Shown here piece by piece: positions 1-10,654 of a stretch of DNA of 64,000 bases. Position 1 is the first letter of the stretch. Every line of letters begins with the position of its first letter. The translations under genes and the position numbers were made by a program. The notes beneath the pieces were generated by a model. It ran no database searches, had not been told where the DNA came from, and saw only the letters and a program-made list of their open reading frames with translations. The stretch is from Flagellimonas yonaguniensis (GTDB lineage Bacteria; Bacteroidota; Bacteroidia; Flavobacteriales; Flavobacteriaceae), in contig NZ_JARFVB010000001.1 in the NCBI RefSeq assembly GCF_029193885.1, positions 62,001 through 126,000 on the forward strand, in the 5' to 3' direction.

Positions 1-3000
1 ATAGACTAATAGTGTTTGTCTCGCTAAGGTCAATAGCGATTTTTTTCTGTAAAATACTTTCCCCAAGAATTCCAAATTGATTGCTTGGTGATGTTTTACC
101 AATAAGTATATCAAATTCAGGACAGATATGTTCATTATGATTTGACATGAATTCTACAGAATCAATATCTGTGTTTAATTCTATTTCCGTTTCGGCTGCC
201 CTAAGTGTACCTTCTTGATCTTTCGGATATTCCTTTTGCTCGGTCGGCGGACGTACTGTAGGGTTATCGGGTTGGGAATCTGCCTCGGTTGAATTTTCAA
301 CCTTATCATCTCCACTAGAATCGGATGTGTTCTCGTTAGACTCCAAATTCGATTTAAATCTTTGAATAAAAGGTTTAAGCTCACTGATATTTCCAAAGGC
401 TTTCGTAAGGTCTTTGTCAAAATCACTTTCTTCAAGCCTTTTAGTATTTAAATCTGAATTAGGATCAAGAATATCATCGATCAATTTCCCGCCGAAAGTA
501 AAAAAGGTGGACTCATTATCTACGACTACCTTTTTATGTCTTTCTGATGCCGCAAAATCAAAAATTAAACCTAGTTTTCTAAAGTGAAGACTAAACCCCG
601 AATCAAGTTTTTGTAAAAAAGCTAAATACTGATTGTATGCTTTATTGGATAAATACTCATATCTATGTGCTCTTTCTAAATAAAAAGTCAATAGTGATTT
701 TAATTCCTTGTTTTTAATTTCTCTATCTAACCTGTCAAAAGAATTATTGTAGGAAGGATCAAAATGATTCCTCAAGGCTTCTATTGTATTTTCTATCTGA
801 TCAAGCATTTTTAATCTAAGAGCATCTTTTTCATTTTGCCCTAGGGCCTTACGGCATTTTATTTCTATTACCGAGATTAATATTTCTTTTTTATCAGGAT
901 TGATGGAAACAAGCAAGTTATCTGCTCTTGATTTACTTCCAGAAGGTAAATTCTCGAACAGGTTTTGATGCAAATCAATAGGAATGAGAAAAGCATCTTC
1001 CAACATTTCCTTTTTTTCCAAAACACGTTTGGTAAACGCAGAGCCAATTACTTCAAATGCCTTGTTTTTAGAAGAATTCAATTGAAGCACCAATGAACTA
1101 CTTACTGCCCTTAAATCTTCAAGAAGTATTTTTATTTTATGCTCGTCCTCTTCATTATGAATATCAAGGTTGAATTCTTCAAAGTGAGGCCCTAGCAGTC
1201 CTAAGACTTCAGAGGTAGGCCTTGTTGTAAGATATGATGAAATTCCCAAAGCCTCTTCGCCAGGAACATAGTCTAGTAAAAATGGGATTTTACCATCCTT
1301 AGATGGTTGATCAAATATTTGTGGCCCTAAATTTTTATCAAACGTTATCACCCAATCAGAATAATCGTGTAGATGGGTAAGTAACACCTTGTCCTTATCA
1401 TTTAGCCTAAGTTGGGTAGAAGGTATGGATAAAGTGTGTTTTGACACTAAAGCCCCGCTTACAAAACTTTGAAGGTTTTCAAAAAGCTTAATGCCGTTTG
1501 CACCTGCCGTATCATACTTTACTGGTAGTTTATTGCTTTCAATGAAACGATTCCACTTAATTTGGGATCCATTTTCATCTACCTTTACCGTAGACTCTGT
1601 AATTAAGCCATTTAAATAAAAATTGCGATCTTCTATAGTTGGTTTTATAAGTTCTATAGTTATGGGAAATGGACTTACTAAAAAGCTCAAATGAGAGGTA
1701 TAAGATGAGGGGTCTTTTAAAAAGTCTGAAATATCGTTGATTGAAAAACGTAATTTTGGAAACAATCTATTCTTAGAAGGTTGAGAAAATGCTTCTGCTT
1801 CTTCGGAGATATTTGATTCTGGGTTAATTAACGTCTTTAAAGCTTCTCCATGCTCAATTATTTTGTCATCACCCTTAAAAATTCGGACTTCATAATTGAT
1901 ACTCTCAAATGCTTTTTCCTTTTCTAACTCGACAAATGCATTAGCAAAAACCTCTGCGTCACCCGCATTGAATAAATTAACTACTAATTTATCTATATAT
2001 GGATGTTGCGCTAGGTAATTCTTAATATGTCGAATTACCAATTTGATACTTAAATCAGTCTCTACATAGTTGTCCTTAGTGATATTAAATAGCAACCTTA
2101 AATAATGTTGGAGCTGTCTAGAAATAGAAGTCATTCCGTTTTTAGATTCTTGAGATACTGTACTGAGGTAAAGCCCCCAGCCAAATGATAGCTCGCCACT
2201 ATAATTAAATTGTTTTTGAGATGTTGTCTCAATTAGAACCTGTTGGTTATTTTCAGGAGAGAGCTGACCAATAAACAATTCTTCCAAATGTTGTGACCAA
2301 GATTCTTTGTGTCCTGAAAACTCTTTTGTTCTTTGTTCCCAATTTTCAAAAACTTCTAAAAGTTGTAAAGTCCAACACAAACGTAATGGATGCAAAGGTG
2401 AAAGGAGTATTGCTTCGACCTTACTCCCGTCAGGTAATTTACTTTTGACCTTAACAAGGTCAATCATTTGCAATTCGATTAGAAACTCTCTAAGTTTTGT
2501 TTTCTCGTCTAACGCTATCTCGTCAGTCGCTAACTGGTTATTTAGTTTTGTTGTCCATTTAGTATATGTATCGACATATTTTCTGATGCTCTCTTTAAGA
2601 TTAAATATGTCTGCTGTTTCAAAAATTCCATTAGCCGTTGTATTTGAATTAGTAATAGCTTCAAAAAGTTGTAATCTTGACTTTAGTAATGATTTTGGTA
2701 CGATTTCATTTAGTTCGCTTTTTACAAACTGTAATTGTTCAAATCCTACTGCCAACTTATTACCTTTTAGTTGACATCTCACATAGCCTAAGCTATCGGC
2801 ATTTGCAAGCAACTTATTTTCTATTTGACGCAGTTTAGTCGAAATATTGATCTGATAATTATGTTGGTCGGAATAATTGATGTGAAACGTAGAGTTATGT
2901 TTTTCCTTTCCGTCATTAATCCAAATATTCGATGTCTCTGAAGGTTTTGGTAATTCAATCTCGATATCATTCTTTAACGCTTCAATGCGATATTTGAAAT

Positions 3001-4354
3001 AGGCTTGTAAAACATTATTAAGTTTATCCTTGCGCTGATCTTCATCGCGTTCTAAAGATTCCTCAATTACATAGTCAAAATCAATCGAATCACAGCTGAG
3101 TTTATAAGGAAAAGCACTTTTTGATATACTTTCATCTTCTTTTTTAGCTTCTTCCCACGCTTTTTGAATTTTAGACTCACGAAACTCATCATTAGTATTT
3201 AACATATTACCGTGTTCGTCCTCCGCTAAAACCTTTATAAAATAAGAGCCTTCCTCAATGATATTAGGGTTCAACTCAAGAGTGGCATCCCTGTAGGGCC
3301 TATTAGAATTTGAGTTTTTGATTTTTCTTAGTACCGTAATTTCTTCTCCGTTACTTCCATTAACGGCCATCAGTATAATCCTAAAGAATCGTAAATCTTT
3401 TATATCCTTTGGATTTGGATTAGTGTGAAAACGAACCTTCAACTTTGCTACATTACCTTCTTGTGCGTAAAGCACATTGGTCCCATCTTCTACTTTTAAA
3501 TCTTTAGACTTTATTTCTTCAGTTATCAATTTAATATGTGTAAAGTCTAAATCTGGAATAGGCCAGTAACTGAAATTTAATTCGTCATAGCCATTTTTAA
3601 TAGCATTACAAATCTCTTGGGCATTTCTTGCTCCCTTTTCAGTTTTGAGAAAATTGACAATATCCTTTTGTATAGAATCATTTTCTAACCTTAGTTCAGC
3701 TATTCTATCATATAGTGGTTTATTGAAAGCTGATAATAACTCAACACTTTCTCTATTGAAATTTAATCTTGACCTAATTTTTTCGACATGTTTTGTAAGA
3801 ACCTCATCAGGTATCAAACAAAGGTTACATATACAATTTCCAATTGCCGAAGCCTCATACCCCTCTTGATCAATAGCTATTAAGTAGTCTATTACTTCAG
3901 TATTTGAAGGGTTCAAATAGTTTATTATATCATTGACAACCATATCATAAACATCATCGGGAACCTGTTCTATAAGAGTATTGACCAATTCTTCTTCCAT
4001 ACCTTCTAGAGATATCTCTTTAAAGGTTGCGTTACCATACGAATCTTCTGCAGCTGTACGGCTGTTCGACGGGATTAAAATGAGTAGTGGTTTGTCCTGC
4101 TTATTGCGAAGCTCGATAAGTTTTGTTGCAGAAATAAATTTGCGACTTGTGTTTTCCGCTTCGGAAACAATATACATGTCGAGATGTGAATGTTTCTCAA
4201 ATAGCAAATCCCATAAATATTCCAATTCTAGAACACCTAGCCCCGTAATTTTCATACAATGACCGGGGCCTGCCGTTTCAAAGTCAGTATCGTATAGCTC
4301 AAGGATAAGACCTATTATCTTTTGATAGTATACATTAATCGTAATTGTTTCCAT
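1..4354 (-). CDS. mad8: MAD8-like ATP-binding defence protein (DptH/HerA-like), C-terminus off the left edge
   Basis: This open frame begins at an ATG (4352-4354) and stays open for about 1450 codons to the window edge, so the protein is partial at its C-terminus. I translated it by hand from the minus strand and met no stop. Most of what is visible is a long extension without a fold I can name. It carries a LSPLHPLRL stretch at about residue 680 of the kind seen in DptH-like proteins. The last residues before the edge read DILIGKTS, then FGILGE, then KIAIDLSETNTISL. That is how HerA/FtsK-type ATPase domains of DptH-like proteins lead into the Walker A loop, which should lie just outside. The gene follows the MAD7-like gene after 7 bases and ends the operon as far as seen. 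In MADS this position holds the ATP-binding protein MAD8, thought to act on DNA. The name rests on context and the HerA lead-in; a phosphorothioate-type DptH is the main alternative. Confidence 0.7.
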   Translation of the reverse strand, partial: METITINVYYQKIIGLILELYDTDFETAGPGHCMKITGLGVLELEYLWDLLFEKHSHLDMYIVSEAENTSRKFISATKLIELRNKQDKPLLILIPSNSRTAAEDSYGNATFKEISLEGMEEELVNTLIEQVPDDVYDMVVNDIINYLNPSNTEVIDYLIAIDQEGYEASAIGNCICNLCLIPDEVLTKHVEKIRSRLNFNRESVELLSAFNKPLYDRIAELRLENDSIQKDIVNFLKTEKGARNAQEICNAIKNGYDELNFSYWPIPDLDFTHIKLITEEIKSKDLKVEDGTNVLYAQEGNVAKLKVRFHTNPNPKDIKDLRFFRIILMAVNGSNGEEITVLRKIKNSNSNRPYRDATLELNPNIIEEGSYFIKVLAEDEHGNMLNTNDEFRESKIQKAWEEAKKEDESISKSAFPYKLSCDSIDFDYVIEESLERDEDQRKDKLNNVLQAYFKYRIEALKNDIEIELPKPSETSNIWINDGKEKHNSTFHINYSDQHNYQINISTKLRQIENKLLANADSLGYVRCQLKGNKLAVGFEQLQFVKSELNEIVPKSLLKSRLQLFEAITNSNTTANGIFETADIFNLKESIRKYVDTYTKWTTKLNNQLATDEIALDEKTKLREFLIELQMIDLVKVKSKLPDGSKVEAILLSPLHPLRLCWTLQLLEVFENWEQRTKEFSGHKESWSQHLEELFIGQLSPENNQQVLIETTSQKQFNYSGELSFGWGLYLSTVSQESKNGMTSISRQLQHYLRLLFNITKDNYVETDLSIKLVIRHIKNYLAQHPYIDKLVVNLFNAGDAEVFANAFVELEKEKAFESINYEVRIFKGDDKIIEHGEALKTLINPESNISEEAEAFSQPSKNRLFPKLRFSINDISDFLKDPSSYTSHLSFLVSPFPITIELIKPTIEDRNFYLNGLITESTVKVDENGSQIKWNRFIESNKLPVKYDTAGANGIKLFENLQSFVSGALVSKHTLSIPSTQLRLNDKDKVLLTHLHDYSDWVITFDKNLGPQIFDQPSKDGKIPFLLDYVPGEEALGISSYLTTRPTSEVLGLLGPHFEEFNLDIHNEEDEHKIKILLEDLRAVSSSLVLQLNSSKNKAFEVIGSAFTKRVLEKKEMLEDAFLIPIDLHQNLFENLPSGSKSRADNLLVSINPDKKEILISVIEIKCRKALGQNEKDALRLKMLDQIENTIEALRNHFDPSYNNSFDRLDREIKNKELKSLLTFYLERAHRYEYLSNKAYNQYLAFLQKLDSGFSLHFRKLGLIFDFAASERHKKVVVDNESTFFTFGGKLIDDILDPNSDLNTKRLEESDFDKDLTKAFGNISELKPFIQRFKSNLESNENTSDSSGDDKVENSTEADSQPDNPTVRPPTEQKEYPKDQEGTLRAAETEIELNTDIDSVEFMSNHNEHICPEFDILIGKTSPSNQFGILGESILQKKIAIDLSETNTISL

Positions 4355-4361
4355 TCTTTTC

Positions 4362-5915
4362 TTAATCGTTTAATTCGTATCGAGGACGTATTCTTTGCAA
4401 AATATAGGCATCACTTAAATCATTGTAAAAGCCTATTTGGCGTAGTTTCATTTTAAACGATTCTACATTTTCTTTAAAAGCTAAATGGGTATTCAAATCT
4501 GCATCCGCAAATCTTTCCTCAGACAAGCCATTAATAATTAATCCATAGCGTGTTCTTATATTATCCATCAATTCCTCTATGGAAAGGGTTTTTGTAGTAA
4601 AATGACCATCTTCTACATTTAGCACTAATATTTGAACTAGTGTCTCTAATAATCGAGTACCTAAGACAAAACGTCGCGGATGCTTTTTACTTCGTCCTTG
4701 AGCCATAAAGCCTCTTTCCGAATTCTTTTGTGAGAGATTATCAATCAGTTGTATATGATACCTAAATTGATACGCACCACGCGCTTTCACTATTAATTCA
4801 ATGTATTTGTCGAAGTAAGAATCTTCGTACTTTACCATATCTTTTATCAGTTCCCGATCATCCTCTTCAAGTGAATTGTAGAGATTATCCCATTGGGTCT
4901 CAAAATATATTTCAAAACCCACAGGTTTTTCTGCTAAAATCTTAAGTGCTTTTTCTAGGTTTATTGAATTTGTCTTCTCCAACTTTAATCTTCTCAAAGC
5001 TGCGTTTATTTGAAAAGTAGCCTTGATGTAATCATAAATGCTGTTAGTTAAGCTTTCAGCGTCATAGCTCGCGAGTTTTGCGATTTTGCTTTCAAAATCA
5101 TCCGTCGCGTCTACTACAATACTCCAATTATCACTATGGCGAATAGAACCTCTTTCTACCATTTCAGGCAAAAGAAAAACTAGCTTTTGTATATAAATTG
5201 ATAAATGAAATGATGTTATGGTTTTCAAATAGTCTACCACAACGTTTCTTGGAATTTTTCTTTTATAAACCAGCAAACGTCTTACATCGTCACAGTAGAG
5301 TCTGGCTTGTTCTTCTAGTATTGGCTTGATTTGATTTAAAGAACTATTCGTATCTAAAAAACCTGGTTTAATATTTTTAATAATATGAAGTAGTCCCAGA
5401 CTGTCTACATCTAAACCAGTTCTGATATTAATTTTATTAGTGGTGTTATCCCAACCTTCCATTAGAAAACTTTTGAGTTCTTCTTTTACCTTGGGATTTG
5501 CGCCAAGCATTAAATACACTTGATCTGCAGTATTATAATCTCTTGTATGGGCTGCATTTCTTACCCTATAACTTTCAAGGTGGATTGGTCTGAGAGAAGA
5601 TATTTTCTCCTTATCCAAATTGCCTCTATAGACCATGTTTACCAGATTACTCCGCATCCAAAGCTCTGAGGCTTCCTTGTTCTCATTGAAGCCTTTTACA
5701 GATCCATCTTCTTCTAGTTTTCCAAAAACTCTTTGTAGCGTATCCAAGTCGATAAAAGAATTGCTTCTAGCTCGTTGTCTAGGCCTTATTCCATTATGCT
5801 TTAAGAGCATAAACAAATTCACAAATACATTATCTATGTTTACTGCTTTTGCATCCCCTGCATAAATAAGTTCATTTCTTAAGACGCTTTCTTCTTTATT
5901 TAGTTTTATCGCCAT
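4362..5915 (-). CDS. mad7: MAD7-like defence protein of unknown function
   Basis: A 517-residue soluble protein with no signal peptide or membrane segment, and no catalytic motif that I recognise. It is rich in charged helices throughout. It lies 2 bases after the kinase gene and 7 bases before the giant ATPase gene, so it is almost surely co-translated with them. In the MADS order mad6-mad7-mad8 this slot belongs to MAD7, a protein of unknown role of similar size. The assignment is therefore positional. In BREX or Dnd-like systems the same slot can hold helper proteins that bridge the ATPase and the DNA-modifying subunits, and a scaffold role is possible but not shown. Confidence 0.65.
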   Translation of the reverse strand: MAIKLNKEESVLRNELIYAGDAKAVNIDNVFVNLFMLLKHNGIRPRQRARSNSFIDLDTLQRVFGKLEEDGSVKGFNENKEASELWMRSNLVNMVYRGNLDKEKISSLRPIHLESYRVRNAAHTRDYNTADQVYLMLGANPKVKEELKSFLMEGWDNTTNKINIRTGLDVDSLGLLHIIKNIKPGFLDTNSSLNQIKPILEEQARLYCDDVRRLLVYKRKIPRNVVVDYLKTITSFHLSIYIQKLVFLLPEMVERGSIRHSDNWSIVVDATDDFESKIAKLASYDAESLTNSIYDYIKATFQINAALRRLKLEKTNSINLEKALKILAEKPVGFEIYFETQWDNLYNSLEEDDRELIKDMVKYEDSYFDKYIELIVKARGAYQFRYHIQLIDNLSQKNSERGFMAQGRSKKHPRRFVLGTRLLETLVQILVLNVEDGHFTTKTLSIEELMDNIRTRYGLIINGLSEERFADADLNTHLAFKENVESFKMKLRQIGFYNDLSDAYILQRIRPRYELND

Positions 5916-5917
5916 AA

Positions 5918-8900
5918 TTATAATTGCATTGCTTTTATGCTAAGATGATTTTTAACATCCTTGCTTATTTCATAAAACTCAAGATTATCCCTTGTCACTA
6001 TCACCTTATTATAAGTAAGGTTCTCAAGTAGATTTTTAAAGATGGTTAGCTCCACAAACTTTCCTCGTATATCATTAAGGGAGGGACTGTACCCTTGCTG
6101 AATAAAATAAAGCATTTCAAAAAGGTCAAGTGAAATAACTAATTCAATATGGGTTTCCTGCTTATGTCTAAATATCAAACTATCCGGTTCGTATTCTAGA
6201 TATTTAACTAGATGATCTGTACGACTTACAAATAGCTCAAAATCATTTAAATCGAACAATCTGAATGATTTACTAAACGGATCGTTGATTTCCGAGGAAC
6301 TTAACACCAGATTTTTTTGCCAAATTGCCTCATTTTCACATCCCTCATTCATTGATATAGCTCTTGAAATAGACATTTTGAGACGTAATAGCGAGTCTTC
6401 TGTTAGCTGCTCATATAAGCTGGGTAAAGCTTTTTTTATAGCGAGTGTATTTGTAGCTCTTTTGAAGTCTGTCCAGCTACAGCCTTTATAGGACTCTAAA
6501 GAAATCACTTCAATAAATTCAGTAGCCTGATTAATTATCGTCAATTGCTTTATTCCTTTTCCTTCCTCTTGCACCAGAGGTTTAATTTGTTTCAGGCATG
6601 CCTTTGTGAAAGAAGAATTATCAGCAAAATCTGCTTCATCAAACTTGAACTGTTTGTTTTTTGACTGTTCATCATTTGTGAGGTAACGTAGTTTTACGTC
6701 TGAAACACTATTCTCCTTTTCTACATTAAGTGCTTTATAAAAATTCTGTAAGGATTGATATGGAAGCCGCTTTTTATAATTACCTACACGTCCTTCGTAA
6801 TATTGATGACGCACAAAGGACTTCTGAATTGACTTTATCTTATCCAATATTTCATTATCCTGTTCGTGAGCAGGCACCCAGATCTTGTTTGCATTGAAAT
6901 CATCTAGCAAATGGAATTCACGATCAACAAATTCTAAATAATGTCTTTTAAGGTGCTGACCAAAAAACAAATCTCTATCTAGATTCGGTATGGCAACACT
7001 ACCTATGTCCGTTTCTCTCAGTAATTTTACCAAACGATCGTTATCCCCAGAATCCTCATAATTTGGATTTGTAATGTTGAAATAATATAACTGCCAATAT
7101 TCTTCTGGCTTATTGAATAGGCGGTTGTATACATCATCTACTTCTTCACAACTATGGTCGCGTGCAATCATAAACGCTATGAAAGATCTTAAGTCACGCA
7201 TTGTAATGTGCAACTCGCGTTTTAAACCAACTGTACGAAGTAACCATTCCAATCTTGTGATAACCTCGTTACCAGAAGCAGGATCATTCAAAGAATCAAC
7301 ATTATATTTAATGAAACACTTGTTTGCTAGCGAGCAACCTTCGCACTTAGTCCAAAGACTTTTCTTAGTCAAAGCTTTGATTTGCTGCCTAAAGAGACTG
7401 GGTTCCTCACCGTCTATAGCAGTAATTGACCTCAAGTTAAGGTTGATAATCATTAATCCTGGAGGTAAATCAAAATGACCTTCTTTATAGAAATATTGGT
7501 CAATAGTGTCGTGTAGCGACTTGTATTTTTTAGAAGTTTTTAGAAATTCTACCAATCGTCCTTCATTTATTGCAATGATTCTTCCTTCGTTGGCTTTATT
7601 AAAATTTTTGAGCCCTTCAAAAGGATGAAAGAACGATTCTAGAACTTCATTATTTACTTTCCCGTCTTCATCCTGTGACCCGTCATAATTGCTTTCAAAC
7701 GGAATACCGTTAACTTCAAATTCAGCACCATTTTTATGATCAAATCGATTTAGTTTTTTAACGCTAGCTGCGTCTTCAATCTTTCTGATGAAAGCCGTCT
7801 TACCGTCTCCCGCATTTCCGGTAATTATTATTAATTTAAAGCGTGCATCTAATATATCTGGAATTAATTTTCTATCCAGTTTAGATGGTGAATATGTGGC
7901 CTCGTCATATTGTGATCCCCGATTATTAACACGTGTTCCCCAATTACCAGACTTTGATTGACTATAAAGCGAATTAATATAATCAACCATATCAATTCCT
8001 TCAACATCTATCTTGTGTTCTTTTAAACGGTTGGTGTTTTCTTTAAAAGAGCTTTTTAAGGCATCGTACACTTTAAGGATGTTTCCATCATTAAAATTAC
8101 GTGCACCACCTTTCCAAAAAACCTCATTTATCAAGACTTCATTATCAACTTTAATTACCACTTTCAATTTCTCTTTTAAAGAAATAGAGGTTTTGTAGCC
8201 GTCGATTTTTTCTTTGAATTTGTTTAAAGAAGAATATATTGTTTTCCGCAATTGACCATAATTTGACATTTCATTTAATAGAACAATAACTGTACTGCCT
8301 TGTCTAATTGAAACTTCTGTATGATATTCTTTCTGATCAAGTACTACAGAACCTGCTTTTTCTTTGTTCTCTGAGAGGAGATTTTCAACTCCGATTTCGC
8401 GTAAGCGGTCTAACATGTCTTGAGCAGAAGAAAAGCGCTTATCACCATTTGTTGCAATTGCTTTCAGAAGAAACTCAGAAAACTTTTCCGAAATTCTTTG
8501 ATTAATCGTCTTAGGGTTTTCAGGCTCAATACTTATTTTAGGAATTCGACCTTGAGGCCAAGGGTATTTTTTAGTAACTAGTTCATATAAAGTAATTCCT
8601 AATGCAAATGTATCCGCGGAAAGATCCCAATTGATATTATGCCCATCCACTAAATCTGGCGCCAAATACGGGTTGGTTCCAACATATGCCTTATCATCTT
8701 CCTTAATCGAAGCCACGTTAAAATCAATCAGCACGAAACGTCCTTCATTATCCCATATAATGTTTTGCGGTTTTACATCACGGTGTAGAATGGGTTTTTC
8801 TCTATTTTGTAAATAGCTTAACGCGGAGAGCATATCCTCTGCTAGTTTATAGACGGTTCCTATAGGTAAGTTAGCATCGGTTTTTGTGTAAGTGCTTAAA

Positions 8901-10654
8901 TTATCTCCGTCGAGAAACTCTGTTGTCGTGTAAAATTGTCCATAACGGGTTTGTCCATTCCATACGAACTTTACAATATTAGGATGATCAAGTTCTGATA
9001 GTGCTTTGTACTCATCTATTACAGAAGCAACACTCACACTTTCATGAAATAGTTTTAAGGCAAAATCACGCCCTTGTAAATCATGTTTCGCCTTAAAAAC
9101 ACGGGAATAGCCCCCACGTCCTAAAATTTTATGAATAATATAGTCATCTACACGATCTCCTTCTTTTAAATCATATGTATCTGGTTGGTCATTTGTTATG
9201 GAAGAATTTGTTGGCTTCGTAGATTCTTTGCTTGAAAACTCAACTTTTAAAGCTTCTTCGATATTAGTTTCCAATTCTTCTATACTATCAATACGCTTAT
9301 CGCTGTCGGTTAAGATGGTTTTTAAACAGATATCATCTAGCCATTTTGGTAAAGAACTATTTTCAGCAGACGGTAATCTGTCCGGCGGTAGTTGTCCACC
9401 TAGTTTATCAAGCTCAAAAGGATTTTTTATAGGTTCTTTTCCTGTAAATAACCAAGCTATTAATACCCCTAACGAATAAATATCTGATGCTCTAGATGCA
9501 TCTTTGGCGATAAGCTCTAGAGGATGGTACGCAGTAGCGCTATATTCATTAATAGTAGGCATTACGGTATAGCCATGGTCATTATGATCTGTAAAGTATG
9601 ACTTTCCAAAGTTTCCTAAATATGCATATCCATTACTTAAAAAGATATTGTCAGGATTGATATCCCTATGGAAGATATTCTCTTTGTGTGCTGATTTTAA
9701 AGCACTCATCACATTCTTTATGATACTTACACGTTCATCAAAAGTGAAGGTTTTATTTCTTGAAGCTGAACGCAAAGAATCTTCTTCCATCAAATCTGTG
9801 ATTTCATAGAAAAGATGATTTTCTTCATCTAGTTTGAACTCTACAGGAAGAATGAAAGGATTTGAACGGATTTTTATAAGCGCATTGTATTGATTTAAGA
9901 TACTTTCTTCGCGCTTTAGCAATTCTACTGGAGACAAACCTAGCACCTGTAGCGAATACTCTTTAACCCTTTTACGTATGTTTGAAGTCACATTTTTCGG
10001 CTTTACCAAATACTCTACATAATTATCCGATTCTTGTTTTAAGATTTCTACAATTTGGTAGCCTTGTACTTCTTTCTTCTCATTTGGAGATTTTTTGTTT
10101 TGTTCCCCAATCAAGAACTGAACAATATCATTTTGAACGTCGACAATCGCTGCTTCCCATTTCCCTATTTGTTCGGGATCTTGAATATAATCGATTAGTT
10201 CATCGGTAAGTATAAATGATAGTTTTCCTGCTTCCTGTCTGAGATTTGGAATGAATGAATTAGGATATGAAAGCGTTACCATATTCTGAATCCAAGCCTT
10301 TCCCCAATCCCTGTTAGCCTCCTTAAGTTTTGAGGCTAGTATAGCTGTTTTTTGACGACCAGTTTTAAGCGGATTGGGCTTTTGTCTGTCATTGATGTAC
10401 CAGTAATCATCCGCACCTTCAATTCGGCCTTTCCAATCTTTATTTTCTATATTGTAAATAGCATGAGGAGCAACAACAATCAAATCATATTCCCAAAATT
10501 GAGTTCTATTATTTCGAGGGTTCGTAGAAGCAATTTCTACATTTGGTATCAAGAAATAGTTGTCAGGGAGTTTTATCTGTAAAAAATCTAGTAAACGCTT
10601 CTCCCCTGCATTTACTACTGTTTCAAAATAGGGTGGTTTTATTATTTTTGCCAT
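5918..10654 (-). CDS. mad6: MAD6/PglW-like protein: NERD domain, two kinase domains, P-loop ATPase
   Basis: A 1578-residue multidomain protein. Residues about 10-110 form a NERD nuclease-related domain, with a VAPHAIYNIENKDWKG core in which the usual ExK reads ENK. Residues about 230-470 are a first kinase-like domain with HRDINPDN at 329-336, but NFG at 348-350 in place of DFG and no glycine-rich loop, so it is probably a pseudokinase. Residues about 503-755 are a second kinase with all key parts: GRGGYSRVF (512-520), the ALK lysine at 534, HRDVKPQN (624-631) and DFN (644-646). A P-loop GNAGDGKT follows at 946-953, then a Cys cluster C1104/C1107/C1113 that may bind zinc. PglW of BREX type 2 and MAD6 of MADS share the NERD-plus-kinase plan. 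The start overlaps the specificity gene by 13 bases. A signalling switch that phosphorylates partners after phage sensing is inferred. Confidence 0.8.
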   Translation of the reverse strand: MAKIIKPPYFETVVNAGEKRLLDFLQIKLPDNYFLIPNVEIASTNPRNNRTQFWEYDLIVVAPHAIYNIENKDWKGRIEGADDYWYINDRQKPNPLKTGRQKTAILASKLKEANRDWGKAWIQNMVTLSYPNSFIPNLRQEAGKLSFILTDELIDYIQDPEQIGKWEAAIVDVQNDIVQFLIGEQNKKSPNEKKEVQGYQIVEILKQESDNYVEYLVKPKNVTSNIRKRVKEYSLQVLGLSPVELLKREESILNQYNALIKIRSNPFILPVEFKLDEENHLFYEITDLMEEDSLRSASRNKTFTFDERVSIIKNVMSALKSAHKENIFHRDINPDNIFLSNGYAYLGNFGKSYFTDHNDHGYTVMPTINEYSATAYHPLELIAKDASRASDIYSLGVLIAWLFTGKEPIKNPFELDKLGGQLPPDRLPSAENSSLPKWLDDICLKTILTDSDKRIDSIEELETNIEEALKVEFSSKESTKPTNSSITNDQPDTYDLKEGDRVDDYIIHKILGRGGYSRVFKAKHDLQGRDFALKLFHESVSVASVIDEYKALSELDHPNIVKFVWNGQTRYGQFYTTTEFLDGDNLSTYTKTDANLPIGTVYKLAEDMLSALSYLQNREKPILHRDVKPQNIIWDNEGRFVLIDFNVASIKEDDKAYVGTNPYLAPDLVDGHNINWDLSADTFALGITLYELVTKKYPWPQGRIPKISIEPENPKTINQRISEKFSEFLLKAIATNGDKRFSSAQDMLDRLREIGVENLLSENKEKAGSVVLDQKEYHTEVSIRQGSTVIVLLNEMSNYGQLRKTIYSSLNKFKEKIDGYKTSISLKEKLKVVIKVDNEVLINEVFWKGGARNFNDGNILKVYDALKSSFKENTNRLKEHKIDVEGIDMVDYINSLYSQSKSGNWGTRVNNRGSQYDEATYSPSKLDRKLIPDILDARFKLIIITGNAGDGKTAFIRKIEDAASVKKLNRFDHKNGAEFEVNGIPFESNYDGSQDEDGKVNNEVLESFFHPFEGLKNFNKANEGRIIAINEGRLVEFLKTSKKYKSLHDTIDQYFYKEGHFDLPPGLMIINLNLRSITAIDGEEPSLFRQQIKALTKKSLWTKCEGCSLANKCFIKYNVDSLNDPASGNEVITRLEWLLRTVGLKRELHITMRDLRSFIAFMIARDHSCEEVDDVYNRLFNKPEEYWQLYYFNITNPNYEDSGDNDRLVKLLRETDIGSVAIPNLDRDLFFGQHLKRHYLEFVDREFHLLDDFNANKIWVPAHEQDNEILDKIKSIQKSFVRHQYYEGRVGNYKKRLPYQSLQNFYKALNVEKENSVSDVKLRYLTNDEQSKNKQFKFDEADFADNSSFTKACLKQIKPLVQEEGKGIKQLTIINQATEFIEVISLESYKGCSWTDFKRATNTLAIKKALPSLYEQLTEDSLLRLKMSISRAISMNEGCENEAIWQKNLVLSSSEINDPFSKSFRLFDLNDFELFVSRTDHLVKYLEYEPDSLIFRHKQETHIELVISLDLFEMLYFIQQGYSPSLNDIRGKFVELTIFKNLLENLTYNKVIVTRDNLEFYEISKDVKNHLSIKAMQL

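Noticed and set aside
2307..2774. A 155-codon plus-strand frame in the left part
   Set aside because: It is a shadow of the giant minus-strand ATPase gene, which is open through the whole stretch. Its translation is low in complexity and fits no family.
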